From the NCBI GenBank assembly GCA_942159475.1, contig OW804094.1:134712755-134776754 (forward strand): a stretch of DNA of 64,000 nucleotides. The letters are read 5' to 3'. Numbering within the stretch: position 1 is the first letter of the stretch; the number at the start of each line of letters is the position of its first letter. Both the position numbers and the translations under genes were made by a program. Source of the DNA: Sthenelais limicola (taxonomy: Eukaryota > Annelida > Polychaeta > Phyllodocida > Sigalionidae). This document shows, piece after piece, positions 1-10,190 of this stretch. Under the pieces are notes generated by a model, which saw only the letters and a program-made list of their open reading frames with translations, ran no database searches and was not told the origin of the DNA.

Positions 1-838
1 TCCGCTCTGGACACCTTGGCGCCCTTTTTGACACACTTAGCCACTCCCAAAGGTCCCCATACTTCAGTCTTTTCCCAGTGATTCTTTCTATCTTAATATT
101 CAGATGCGTTGTTTGTTGGAGGTAACAACTAATATTCAACAATATTTTTGCAATAACTATTCATTTTCTTCTGTAATTCTGAGATTTTTTAACTTGAGTA
201 CTGTGGAATTGCTTCGAATTGACGCGACAACGAATCATTGGGTACCTTTTGCATACATCATCCCTTGATCCAAGTTCTTTAAGAGAAGTATGCATCTCCG
301 AGGGCCTTGGTTGGCATGTGCCCATTAAGTAAAAAGGATAAGCTGCCCATCTAATCTAACTTACATAGATGACAAGTTCCACACATGACCGTAGCGTGTG
401 TAGATGGTATATTTTAACCAACAGCATCCTCCGTGGTACTTAGTGTTAGAAGCAGCCATTTCTTATCAGTGGCGTCGACTTAGACTCTTTATACATCTTC
501 ACTATTTTTCCTTGTTGGGGTAAGCCACTGTTGTACAGGAATGTTAATACTAAGACTATTTTTGGGACAAAATTGTATTCAGGTATTTAACAGACAGTTA
601 CACTCTCACAAAAATATAGGTAAATTTGTGGTTTTCGTTGTGCCCTGACTTAGTGGGCAATTCTTACATGGTCGAGAAGATTCTAAGTCACATTTCAGCC
701 AAAAATATTTAAGTAATTTAAATTATAAAAAATAAAGAAAAATAAAAGAATAATGTAGATGATGTATCAAGATACCAGTCTATTTAATTGGATATAACTA
801 ATACTATTACGCGAGAGTCGTTTAAAATATTGACTATA
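1..838. other. Left-edge intron or intergenic DNA, no exon assigned
   Basis: This stretch is AT-rich with no open frame of convincing length. Short frames run off the left edge on both strands within bases 1-120, but neither shows a recognisable domain. A G-run lies near 929-938 inside the following repeat. If the transmembrane exon is real, this is probably intron of the same gene. Confidence 0.4.
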
Positions 839-1249
839 TTGATGTGCTACAAGAAAATGAGTCACAAGTCGCAAAATTGATATTTTTCTCAAGATCTCGT
901 TATTGTTCTGATATCTTTTTATGGGGGAGGGGGGGGGGCGGGTATCACTCTTAATCATATGACTCTATGTACAACGTTTCATTACACTGTATTAAATATA
1001 TTCTTGCGTTTGAAAGGTCATCCTTTTGAGTGTAATTTAGTTATGTTGCGGGTAAATGCCCACCCAAAATTACTGTAAACTATTTTCGAACATAATTATA
1101 AATCAAACATAAAATATGGAAACACTTCTTAGATGTCCTTAATGTTTACTACCATTGGAATCCGCTTGATGTCATCTTTTCAAATAAAATGATATCTCAA
1201 AATCCATTTTTCGCGACTTGTGACTCGTTTTCCTGTATCACATCACATA
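839..1249 (-). mobile_element. Family A MITE, copy 1
   Basis: Both ends match the family: a GATGTGCTAC...TGAGTCACAAGTCGCAAAA type left end and its complement CGCGACTTGTGACTCG...CATCACAT at the right. The interior holds the shared 'ttgatgtcatcttttcaaataa' half, here modified. A G-rich stretch at about 926-941 is not seen in other copies. Confidence 0.75.
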
Positions 1250-1270
1250 TGTATAACTCTTGGGAAAATC

Positions 1271-1434
1271 AATTTCAAAATACAGTTTAACATAACCAGA
1301 CAGATTTATTGAATGAATACAATACAGAATACACTCAAATATACTGAGTATTTATCATTTTACACTCTAATTTAGCAGAATTTGATAGATGTGTGGAACT
1401 GCAGATTGTGCATTTTCTGGAAATCCGACCCATA
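1271..1434 (-). mobile_element. Family B MITE, copy 1 (5' truncated)
   Basis: Matches the right two-thirds of family B (AAATACAGTTTAACATAACC, then TTTAGCAGAATTTGATA, ending GCATTTTCTGGAAATCCGACCC). The left terminal repeat is missing and family A copy 1 lies just upstream. Its right end is 44 bp from the acceptor of the transmembrane exon. Confidence 0.7.
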
Positions 1435-1478
1435 AGGAGTTAAGCATGTCTTGTAACGATGGCTCGATGTTGTTACAG

Positions 1479-1587
1479 GTGTGACAGTGACTTTCGAACA
1501 AGAATCCACCGATGGAGTCCTTTGGAGTCTAGGATGTGCTGCCTTCACCCTAGTCGTATTTGCCTTTGCCACAATATCCTATTTAAG
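1479..1587 (+). CDS. Transmembrane exon of a putative receptor-type protein tyrosine phosphatase
   Basis: The frame begins VTVTFEQESTD, which could be the last strand of an extracellular domain. It then has an uncharged stretch of about 23 residues (GVLWSLGCAAFTLVVFAFAT, then ISYL) typical of a single-pass membrane helix. Acidic residues precede the helix and basic residues follow in the next exon, so it fits an N-out receptor. The acceptor reads TTGTTACAG and the donor AAG/GTTGGT. The exon enters in phase 1 and leaves in phase 2. The next exon at 1925 needs exactly one base and the join restores an Arg codon. The splice and phase logic is seen directly. The receptor-phosphatase identity is inferred from this helix together with the two following exons. 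Any other single-pass receptor with a basic juxtamembrane segment would also fit this exon alone. Confidence 0.55.
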
Positions 1588-1924
1588 GTTGGTTTATCGA
1601 TTGATTTCACTAAATTACATTTTAATAACCTCAGCAGGGAGATGCAATAATAATTCATCCCGAAGACGTCGTTCTTGAAATGAAATATCAGAAAAAAATG
1701 CATCGTCTCAACATTAATGTCCGATAAAAAGGACAATCAATGAGTTCTTTTCTTTTCGTTGATTACAACGGGAACAAATACTAGGCCTTTTGCGCCTATT
1801 TTCTGTTCCGTTTTAATCGCGTTAGGATTCCCCCTAATATGGAAATGGACATTAATTGTAAAGACGGACAGCCCGACAAATCACTGCTTTAAATAATGGC
1901 TGACCATTTTCCACTTTTATCCAG

Positions 1925-1989
1925 GAAAAAGGCGTCATCGCCGAAGGCAAAGCGAAAAAGGAAGCAAAAGAATGATGCCATACGGAAAG
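1925..1989 (+). CDS. Basic juxtamembrane exon of the putative receptor phosphatase
   Basis: A 65-bp exon follows a 337-bp intron. It has a pyrimidine-rich acceptor (ttccacttttatccag) and a donor AAAG/GTAATA. In the phase set by the upstream exon it reads KKASSPKAKRKRKQK followed by NDAIRK. This dense Lys/Arg stretch directly after the helix is the expected cytoplasmic stop-transfer sequence. The other frames meet stops or lose this pattern. The exon ends in phase 1, matching the two-base start of the exon at 13127. Short basic exons of this kind are common between the helix and catalytic region of receptor phosphatases and other type I receptors. Confidence 0.5.
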
Positions 1990-2380
1990 GTAATAACACA
2001 TAATTAAAAATATCTTTTATTCTTGCTCTTCATCTTTACAATAGCTCTAATATACATGTATGGAACATTAGACAATGTCTAATTAAATCCAAATTAATTG
2101 ATATCATTTGTGATGTAACGATCCATAGAAATAACTATACCACAAGTAATTAACATTGCATTTCTTTTGCATTTGTATCACAGTCGATCGTTCTCATGGC
2201 TAAACTATATACAAATCAATAAGCCTACGATGTAGAAGTACATAAGGAAATAAGTTGGTAAATATACAATAAATAAGTTGGTAAATACATATTGAATCTT
2301 TATGAATTATAAGTTGTTTGTGCATTTGCAATGTGTCCATCAACCATGTGGCTGAGTGTCCGGCAGAATTACCCCACCCT

Positions 2381-2742
2381 CTTTAAAGCTGCATTCTCAG
2401 CTATTGTGACTTATAAATCTTACCAAATTTACTCATATCATTATTTATATGACTGAATTTATCAATATTCTGCTGCTGTTATATATGTTTATACAACAAT
2501 TTGAAGTAGAGACAATTGAGCGAAAACAGCCGCCGATGAGCGATAATAAGTGAAGTCATCATAAAAAAGGATTCGAGGCAGGTCCTCCAAATACAAATGA
2601 GGACGTTTTAGAAGCCCTGTAGCAAGAACAAGTCTACAGAAACCTAAAAAATTTCGGTCAAATGACTCTTAGATTGGAAAAGAATGGAAGAAAATGTAAT
2701 ATTTTGTTTTTTACCGACGTTAACTGAGAGTGCAGCTTTAAT
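2381..2742 (+). mobile_element. Family D MITE, copy 1
   Basis: Terminal inverted repeats CTTTAAAGCTGCATTCTCAG and, complemented, TTAACTGAGAGTGCAGCTTTAA flank a 362-bp element. Its interior is collinear with the copy at 24271-24629 (shared CAATATTCTGCTGCTGTTAT and TCCAAATACAAATGAGGACG). It encodes nothing. Confidence 0.75.
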
Positions 2743-3581
2743 ACCCTGATCCCTCAGCATGCAGTACGCGGCGGTCATCTCAACTCATTCTAGCGCTTAA
2801 TACAAGCCCAGCTAGAAGGCCCCATACCACCTGCTCCCCATTCACCAACGCTTATATGTTTACAGGCTATATTTGTATCACTTTCATCATCAATCTTTGG
2901 CCGGGATATTCCTTCATAGAGCTACGGCTTCTAAATCACTACCACACGACACGCCCCACCCCCATTGATTAGCATCATTGCCCGTCAATCTTATGCTAAT
3001 TCCACTCCCGCCCTTTACCCCTTTCCAATATCCATTCCCAAAAGTTAGACAATCACCAAATTGTTCAGCATGGAAAACAAGAAGTTCCTTTACTAGATGA
3101 ACTATAGCAAAGGTTGTGACTTCATGCAGATAGCTAGGCAAGTTGGGATTAATCACACAACAGCGTTCTGCTGGTCTAGGCGTGGGCGTCAAAGAATCTC
3201 GATTACTTGGTGTTGCACGAAAATAACTAGAATTAAAGACTGGCTATACCACTCCAACCCCCCGCCTCCGCACCCCCACCCCCCGAGTGCAATCCTAGGT
3301 CTGATGTATAGCAGCAACACACACACATGAAAGGAAAAGGTCCCCTTTGGAGAACAGGGCTTGAAATGGCACCTGTTCCCGAGTACAACGAGTCATATGG
3401 AAGTTTAACTAAGCCATTTATCCTTGGTCGTACCCGAGGGATATTACCTGAAACATTTGATCTGAGAAATGCCTCCTCCACCTAGTTAAATTACCCATCG
3501 TCTTCTATCAGTGGATGTCATTTTTCTCCGCTACCAACTGCTGCTTTGGATGAATATTTCACCATTAGGGATTTGTTGTTT
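2743..3581. other. Unassigned intronic stretch
   Basis: Non-repetitive within this window. It contains a C-rich stretch near 3258-3286 and short open frames on both strands. One + strand frame (3097-3330) has a weak helix-turn-helix flavour, but no supporting context, and I do not call it. Confidence 0.3.
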
Positions 3582-3918
3582 AATAGGGGATTTGCATGTC
3601 TCACTGCGTATGTCTATGACAGTGCATGCTGGGATCGTTTCAGTTCAAATCTGACACACAATTATTTAGCAACAGTGCAAGAATGTTTTCAACAATATCA
3701 TAGCTTGTGTAAATGATCTATAGAAACCAAATGCATGATGGCAAAATGAAGTTGTGTGTTATAGAAACCTGTATAACACATGGATATTGATATTGGACCA
3801 CTCATAAATATTCCAGGCTCAAAATAACATGTTTTCTATAGATTTTATACTGTACCATTTCTCTTTACAATTCCTTGCGAATCAAGAGTCAAAATGGCGG
3901 TTATGCAACTCCCCTATT
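3582..3918 (+). mobile_element. Family C MITE, copy 1
   Basis: Begins AATAGGGGATTTGCATGTC and ends AAAATGGCGGTTATGCAACTCCCCTATT, complementary ends of family C. The interior shares 'ataacacatggatattgaca' and 'catgttttctatagatttta' with other copies. The right end keeps an AAAATGGCGG motif. Confidence 0.8.
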
Positions 3919-4104
3919 CAGGGACTTATAGCGGCGGCTCTTGATAAAACATTTTTGAAAGAGATTAGTTTGCCAGGAAAGAAATTAACCTAGAAAAAAG
4001 ACAATTATCTCACTATTCAAAGTACTTTCACTTCCAACATTAAATATGATATAGAACCAGAGACCATAATTAACAGAGACGCTAAATTACTCATGGAACA
4101 TATA

Positions 4105-4572
4105 AGGACCAATTCGTCAGAATATTTACAATGGGCAGCTCTACACATTTAGTCAAGTTGGCTAGATTAGGTTGAAATATTATTATATCAAATACTCGGT
4201 ATATCTGAGTATATTTGGTATATATTGCGTTGATATGAAATAACTATTTAATGACTTTAACTTTAATGTGTTTATTTACAATGGACCGACGTTTTGATGT
4301 GTTTTACACCCTCTTCAGGGTTCTGATATATTCTAAAACTGTTTTTATTCCCGCTATAAACATTTTTACAAATTCACAGGCTAGAAATGAGCAACACATT
4401 CTGTATTTATCAGTTCTTCCACGTGTACCTGAAATGATATCCTTAATAATCACAGCTTTGATGCTTAAAGAGAGCATTTTTGGGGTTATGTTTAAAACTC
4501 ATTTTTGTCTTTAATTGGGTTTTTTGAGCAGAGTGATGTAGGCAAATTGTACATATTCTGACAATTTCACCC
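4105..4572 (+). mobile_element. Family B MITE, copy 2, with an internal insertion
   Basis: The left end (CGTCAGAATATTTACAAT...GCAGCTCTACACATTTAG) and right end (GCAAATTGTACATATTCTGACAATTTCACCC) both match family B. The centre is expanded by about 230-250 bp between about 4240 and 4485 relative to other copies. That inserted stretch is AT-rich and of unknown origin. Confidence 0.65.
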
Positions 4573-5384
4573 ACAATATGATGAAATTAAATAACGTAAT
4601 TCTCTCGAATCGGTAAATAACTTGCAGCATACCTACACGATGTCTATCTAGCAAATGGTTGCGTCATTCCTAAATAATAGATCCACGGATACATATGAAC
4701 TCCTTATTTATGTATATTCACATTCACCGTTTCTACTGTCTATACATACATTGTGACTATCACAATAGACCTAGGATAAGCCTTTGCCCACGGGGCCAGC
4801 CAAAATTGAAATGTATTTCGTTCTCAAACGCAGTTTGCATTCCACACGTCCCGACGGGCCATGCCACAACCATTCCTCTTCTGGTCTGCCATATGGAAGT
4901 CACTTGAAGGTCAGCGTCTGAAGTTTTCCCCAGGAAAAAGGCGAAAGACTGGAAATAAAACATACACTGAGGTGGACTAGTGTCACTGTCATCTATACTA
5001 CAGATGGTCAACAGTGAAGGTGGTGTACTAATACATTAGCCAGTGTGAATAATAATATGATAGCAGCCCTAGTTCTGTCTTTGGCAAACAACTCCCCCAG
5101 CGTCTGTAATGACAGGCAGGGAACAATGAAAACATCCCATGGAGATCAATTGATGGAGAGGCACAGCATAATCTCATTCACAAGTTAGGCAACACTTGAT
5201 GTATTGTTAAACACTTTCCAAACTTAAATGAGACCATGGGGTGGGTATTACATAGTAAGGACAACTTACTTAGTAAGGACAACTATTTAGTAAGAACAAC
5301 TAAGGACCCACATGAGAATCTTTGCCTTCTGTGATATAGCGGAAATATACATGAAAATATTATTCAAATTACCCAAATAATGAC
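4573..5384. other. Unassigned intronic stretch with a short imperfect tandem
   Basis: No gene or known family seen. At about 5258-5306 the motif TTAGTAAGGACAAC recurs two to three times imperfectly. Confidence 0.3.
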
Positions 5385-5706
5385 AATAGGGGATTTGCAT
5401 AGCCGCCATTTTGAATCTTGATTCTCATGAAATTATAGGACTATTGGTACAGTCTAAAATCTATAGAAAACAAGCCATGTTCAGCATGGACTATCTATCC
5501 ATGTATCCATGTATTATACATGTTTCCATGATACAAGTCTGCATTTGGTTTTCATAGCTCATTTATACAAACGCTGATATTGGTGAAAGCATTCTTGCAA
5601 TTTTCGATAAAAATCTTGCCAAATATTTGTGTGTCAGATTTCAACAGAATCCATCCCAGCATGCACTGACACAGACACGCGCAGTGGCACATGCAAATCA
5701 CCTATT
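5385..5706 (-). mobile_element. Family C MITE, copy 2
   Basis: Begins AATAGGGGATTTGCATAGCC with GCCGCCATTTTGAATC next to it, and ends in the complementary GCACATGCAAATCACCTATT. The orientation is inverted relative to copy 1. Both octamer-like ends are present; the right one is intact as ATGCAAAT. Confidence 0.8.
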
Positions 5707-5792
5707 ATAGAAGCAGGCTTATGGCTATTCTGTTATTACAAAATAATTCCAGTATGTAGGGGTCGACCTATGTTTCACCACCCAGCCCCCAT

Positions 5793-6233
5793 ATGTGATA
5801 TGTTACAGGAAAAGGAGTTACAAGTCGCAAGAAAAGGATTTTGAGATATCATCATATTTGGAAAGATGAGATCAAGCGGATTCTAATGGTGGTAAACATA
5901 AGGGCATATAATAAGTATTTCTATTTTTTGTCAAATATGGAAATAATGTTAGGGATATTTCGTAATGGTCAATCACTATATAGTAAAGCAGTTGACCCTT
6001 TGAAACCTACATTCCTGAATATACTCCATATCTATCTATAGGTTAACTAACCTCAGATACTCATAGATATCTTCGATACACAATTGAGATTTTTTTTACT
6101 TCTATTCATACTACTAGCAGCGCTAAGCAAGCCAAAAATGAGAACATTCCAACCAAGAGATCTTGTGACTAACTTACTTTGAGAAATATTATTTTTAGCG
6201 ACTTGTGACTCATTTTCCTGTAACACATCACAT
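5793..6233 (+). mobile_element. Family A MITE, copy 2
   Basis: Starts ATGTGATATGTTACAGGAAA and ends GCGACTTGTGACTCATTTTCCTGTAACACATCACA. The left half carries the AAGATGAGATCAAGC block and the interior 'agtaaagcagttgaccctttg' replaces the usual 'agtaaagtagctaaatat'. Full length. Confidence 0.8.
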
Positions 6234-6502
6234 AGAGACGGAACCACTGGATGCAAGCATAGATCTAGCCTGTGAATGATCACTTCTTGTGGCCTAAACT
6301 GTAGTCGATGTTAGGCGGAAGATTCAGCCGGGAGTAATGAGAGTTATGATGAGTGGCCGCTATTCAATTAAGTGGCTATTGATCATTATAACAATGCCTG
6401 CAATTAATCGATTTGTAAATTATGTTTCCGCGAGTACACTCTTCCCGAGCAAAGCAAAGGATCTGCACCAAATGGACGACTTGCACTTCTATCAATCCAT
6501 AT

Positions 6503-6736
6503 GGGTGAGTTTGATAGAAGATGTACAACTCGCCTCCACCAGTCCTCTCGAATAATCCAAATTTGAGACAGAAATAAGGCTCAAAATACAGTTCAACATA
6601 ACAGATTCTATGAATCAAGGCAATGGTAAATATACTTAGATATACCCAGTATATTTATCATTTTTCTGCCTAGTTTAGCAGAATTTACTAAAAAGATGTA
6701 GGGCTGCCGATTGTACATTTTGTGACAAGCTGACCA
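6503..6736 (-). mobile_element. Family B MITE, copy 3
   Basis: Both ends are present (GGGTGAGTTTGATAGAAGAT... and ...GCCGATTGTACATTTTGTGACAAGCTGACC), with the CAAAATACAGTTCAACATAA and TTTAGCAGAATTTACTAAA interior. Full length but diverged at the tips. Confidence 0.75.
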
Positions 6737-7252
6737 ATATGCTAATGAAGAGAGTATTAAGTTAGCACCACAAGAGCTAATAAGGAGTGATGTTCAGGAA
6801 ATCTAACCCATACGTAAACATACATCCGTATCTTTAATATACAAACGTATGGTAAAAGTAAGAAAGAGTTTCAGCAAAACTTGGCGAGAAAAAATGTAAC
6901 GTCACACATCAGGCAAAATGTTTCATCTCACAACTTATTTTGTATACATCAAAATGCGACGCAATTCACAAAAAGGATACGGATACGTTTAAGTAATTGA
7001 GATAGATTTGCTTGCGGAACCTCCCTATTTATAAGTGGAAGGGTCTATTTAAGATCCCCCTTTTCGTGAAAATTCCCTATTTTACTTATAATCCTGCATA
7101 AACTGAGCAATAATACCCACTGCTTGGCCGATCACTTGCCGCTATGTTATGGAGCGTAAGTAGTATGCGGAAAGTAATCGTTGCACCAGGCGCGATATTC
7201 TGATACAGTCGCCGACAGTAAACATCAATAACCTCCCTCCGAAATATAGAAT
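6737..7252. other. Unassigned intronic stretch
   Basis: AT-rich, no open frame or repeat family recognised. Confidence 0.3.
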
Positions 7253-7742
7253 ATGTGATGTGTTATAGCAAAGTGAGTCACAAGTCGGAAACAATTTATT
7301 TTGAGATACCATCATATTTAGGGTAACTGTAGGAAGAACTGGGATTTAACAAACCCGGACATACATATTATACCCAAGTTGATCATCTCTGCATATTCAT
7401 TTAACTGTTTTATGATAAATAAAAGTGTTTCTCAATTCAATTCAATTCAATTTGAAAAGATGAGATCAAGCAGACTCTAATGAGTGTAAGCATTAGGATA
7501 TTTAATAAGTATTTTGATGTTTTAAATTTGATATTTTTATTTTTGAAAAAACGGTTTGCAATATTTCAATATTACTAAAGTTGCAATATTACTAAAGTTG
7601 CTAAAATATACTCAATAGAGTCACTTTAAGCAGTACATATCCCAAAGATGAGAACATTCCTACAAAGGGAACCTGTGGATAAAAGACATTGAAAAATATC
7701 AACTTTGCGACTTGTGGTTCATTCTCCTGTAACGCATCACAT
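7253..7742 (+). mobile_element. Family A MITE, copy 3, interrupted by a retro-insertion
   Basis: Ends ATGTGATGTGTTATAGCAAA and TTTGCGACTTGTGGTTCATT...AACGCATCACAT match family A. The usual CATCATATTTGAAAAGATGAG block is split after CATATTT by about 130 bp of foreign sequence with a pentamer tail, so this copy is older than that insertion. Confidence 0.8.
7321..7452 (+). mobile_element. Short retro-insertion with ATTCA pentamer tail
   Basis: About 130 bp ending GATAAATAAAAGTGTTTCTC plus (AATTC)n repeats, inserted in family A copy 3. The similar AATAAATACATTCAATTCAA end at 19540-19562 suggests one retroelement family seen only as 3' ends. The ATTT at both borders may be a target duplication. 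Confidence 0.55.
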
Positions 7743-8189
7743 ATATCCCTAGAATGTATCTGTCAGTGTGCATTTTCTAATCCCGCGGCTGTGGAATATC
7801 TACGATACCGATACTGTAAAACTGCCTTCAACTTACATGGCAGCAAGTTCAACTGGAATAGACACTTTGCTTCTCTCTATACTAAGTCTTCCACTGTATG
7901 TTTTGAGGGGTGTGTTGCACAATGGATTTCAATGAACGTTCAACAAATACGAACAGGATTGCATCTTTGTTGGAGCCTTTGAACAAGCAGGAACATACCT
8001 TATTAGCCGTTTGTTGCACAATTTGCTACTAAACTGCCCCATAGATGTCTGCTCATTCTTTGAAACATCTGCTTGAATAGAACAGTCTTAGAATAACCCT
8101 GATGCAGGTTCTGAGTTTCCATTATGCAACAGGATTTACAGCCGAAATTGGACGAAACTCCTCATAAACGAGAACCCAAAAATCTGTCG

Positions 8190-8504
8190 AGTTTCATTTT
8201 GGAGGAGCTTAACGCTTCTCGTGGCATGAATACATGCACTAAATCCCAAGACAGTGTATCAAATATAACCCTGCGTTTAAGGTCATTGTATAGCCGATAT
8301 TTAGCTTCTTTACTCGTAGATATTAATGTTAACCCAGAAACCTTTTTTTTCACCAATGGAAATACCAAACTTAAAATATAGAAATACTTTTTAGATGTCC
8401 TACTGTTTACTATCCTTGGAATCGGCTTGATCTCATCTTTTCAAATATGATGATATCTCAAAATCTATTGCGACATGTGACTCATTTTCCTGTGACACAT
8501 CACA
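8190..8504 (-). mobile_element. Family A MITE, copy 4 (left end lost)
   Basis: The right end GCGACATGTGACTCATTTTCCTGTGACACATCACA and the CTTGATCTCATCTTTTCAAA block are clear. The left terminal repeat is missing; similarity starts near the 'gcatgaatacatgcactaaatc' block. Confidence 0.7.
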
Positions 8505-9100
8505 ACTAGGTTGTGAAACAGGATCTCGTTCGTAGGCCAACAAACGAGTGTGATTCTCTACGAATACGAACAAGCTACAAACAGCCACGAGTATGAACCA
8601 AACAAGCATTGTGCAACACCTCTCTGACTAATTTCCTCTCCCGTCCAAGCATATACATAGAGGTTAAGAGAACTGATTAAATGTACCCAAGCAATGGCAC
8701 TAATAAGTCTACCATGGAATTGGTTTGGATTGCTACTTTGGCCCCGGACGGACGGGAGGTTTGAGCCAAGACCCGCTCCTCATTCACCCTCAGGCCAACC
8801 CTGGGATTGTTGTGCAACATTGCATTTACCGCTAGACTGAGAGGGCCTTACTACAGGTGTTGCCTTAATGCACAGAATTAGGTGGATTTATACCTTATGA
8901 CATCCCACTATAATGATGCAATTATCGCCTATGTGCATCATAGATAAGCCTGAATTGGGGATGCACTCCCCCTGGTGTTAAGCCCGTGGTTATAGCCTAA
9001 GCTCAGGGATATATAACCACAGTATTCCACGTACTTAGAATCGGGTCTTAAATTCGTGCTTGGTATGATACTGAGTGACCTTTTCTCACCACAGCTATGC
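8505..9100. other. Unassigned intronic stretch
   Basis: No recognised feature. Slightly more GC-rich between 8740 and 8850, without a supported exon. Confidence 0.3.
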
Positions 9101-9334
9101 GAGTCAGATCTTTAGAAAATGTACAATCGGCAGATCTACATATTTAGTAAATTTGGTTAAATTAGACTGAGAAAAGGTCAATACTAGGTTTATCTAAGTA
9201 CAATTGACATTGCCTTGATTCCAACGATCTGTTTGGATATGTTGGACTGAACTTTGAACCTTATTTTTGTCTTAAATTTGGTTTATTTGAGAGGATTGGT
9301 GAAGGGGAATTGTAATTTTCTGGAGACTTTCCCC
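9101..9334 (+). mobile_element. Family B MITE, copy 4
   Basis: Begins GAGTCAGATCTTTAGAAAAT and GTACAATCGGCAGATCTACA, and continues through TTTGGTTTATTTGAGAGGAT to a decayed right end (GAATTGTAATTTTCTGGAGA). Confidence 0.7.
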
Positions 9335-9567
9335 ATGTGGGTGATCGCATGCGAGCACTGGAACATTGGGTTGCAGTTGAATGCGAAGCCCTGGGAGAGA
9401 TACACAGGACAATGTGTCATTAGCTAATGTAGAATGCTTTACATTGAGGCAAGCATGTAGTGGGCATGCAATATGTGAGTTTGCGTGCATAGAGGGATAC
9501 CACAAAACCGTTGAGTCGAGACGTCATGTCTATCAATAGATCTTCATACAGATAATAACATGCATGT

Positions 9568-9803
9568 GGGTGAAATCGCCAGAGAATGTACAATTCGCTT
9601 TGACCAATCATCTCAAATACTCCAAATTTAAGACAACAATTTTGTTCAAAATACAGTTCAACATCACCAACCAGATTGTCTGGGTGAACATTATATCAAA
9701 TATATTCAGATATAAGTAGTGTTGACCATTTTTTCAGTTTAATTAAGCAGAATTTTCTAAATGTGTAGATCTGACGATTGTACATTTTATGAAGATCGGA
9801 CCC
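9568..9803 (-). mobile_element. Family B MITE, copy 5
   Basis: Left end GGGTGAAATCGCCAGAGAAT and right end TGTACATTTTATGAAGATCGGACCC. It abuts family A copy 5 directly at 9803/9804, with CATGTG shared at the border. Confidence 0.75.
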
Positions 9804-10190
9804 ATGTGATGTGTTCCTGGGAAATGTGTAACAAGGCGCAAAAATAATAGATTTTGAGGTATCATTATATATGAAAAGATGAGATCAAGCCGATTCCAAT
9901 AATGGTAAACATTAAGGACATCTAAGAACAGTTTATATCCTTTATATTTGATATATTTAGATTTGAACAAAAGCTCATTCTAAGCCCATCCTATACAGTA
10001 TATTTACTAGTACATTATTAGTTATTGTCCACCCAGAGATATTGCAATATTTTTCTTTTCAAAAATAAAAATGTCAAACTTTAAATATAGAAACAGTTAT
10101 AAGATGGCCCAATGTCTACCACTACCATTGTTGATCTCATCTTTTCAAATATGATGATATCTCACGATCCACTTTTCACGATTTGTGCCA
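9804..10190. mobile_element. Family A derivative, copy 5, with both arms from the same half
   Basis: The left arm has ATGTGATGTGTTCCTGGGAA and AAAAGATGAGATCAAGCCGA. The right arm carries the complement of the same half (TTGATCTCATCTTTTCAAAT, ATGATGATATCTCACGATCC). Other copies have different halves at the two ends, so this copy is a foldback rearrangement. The right tip is eroded. Confidence 0.65.

Noticed and set aside
1..120. Short frames running off the left edge on both strands, considered as ectodomain exons
   Set aside because: No domain similarity seen, and the only reasonable + donor gives a phase that does not match the exon at 1479.
3097..3330. Frame with helix-turn-helix flavour (QIARQVGINHTTAFCW)
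   Set aside because: A short match only, with no catalytic part of a transposase nearby and a low-complexity tail.
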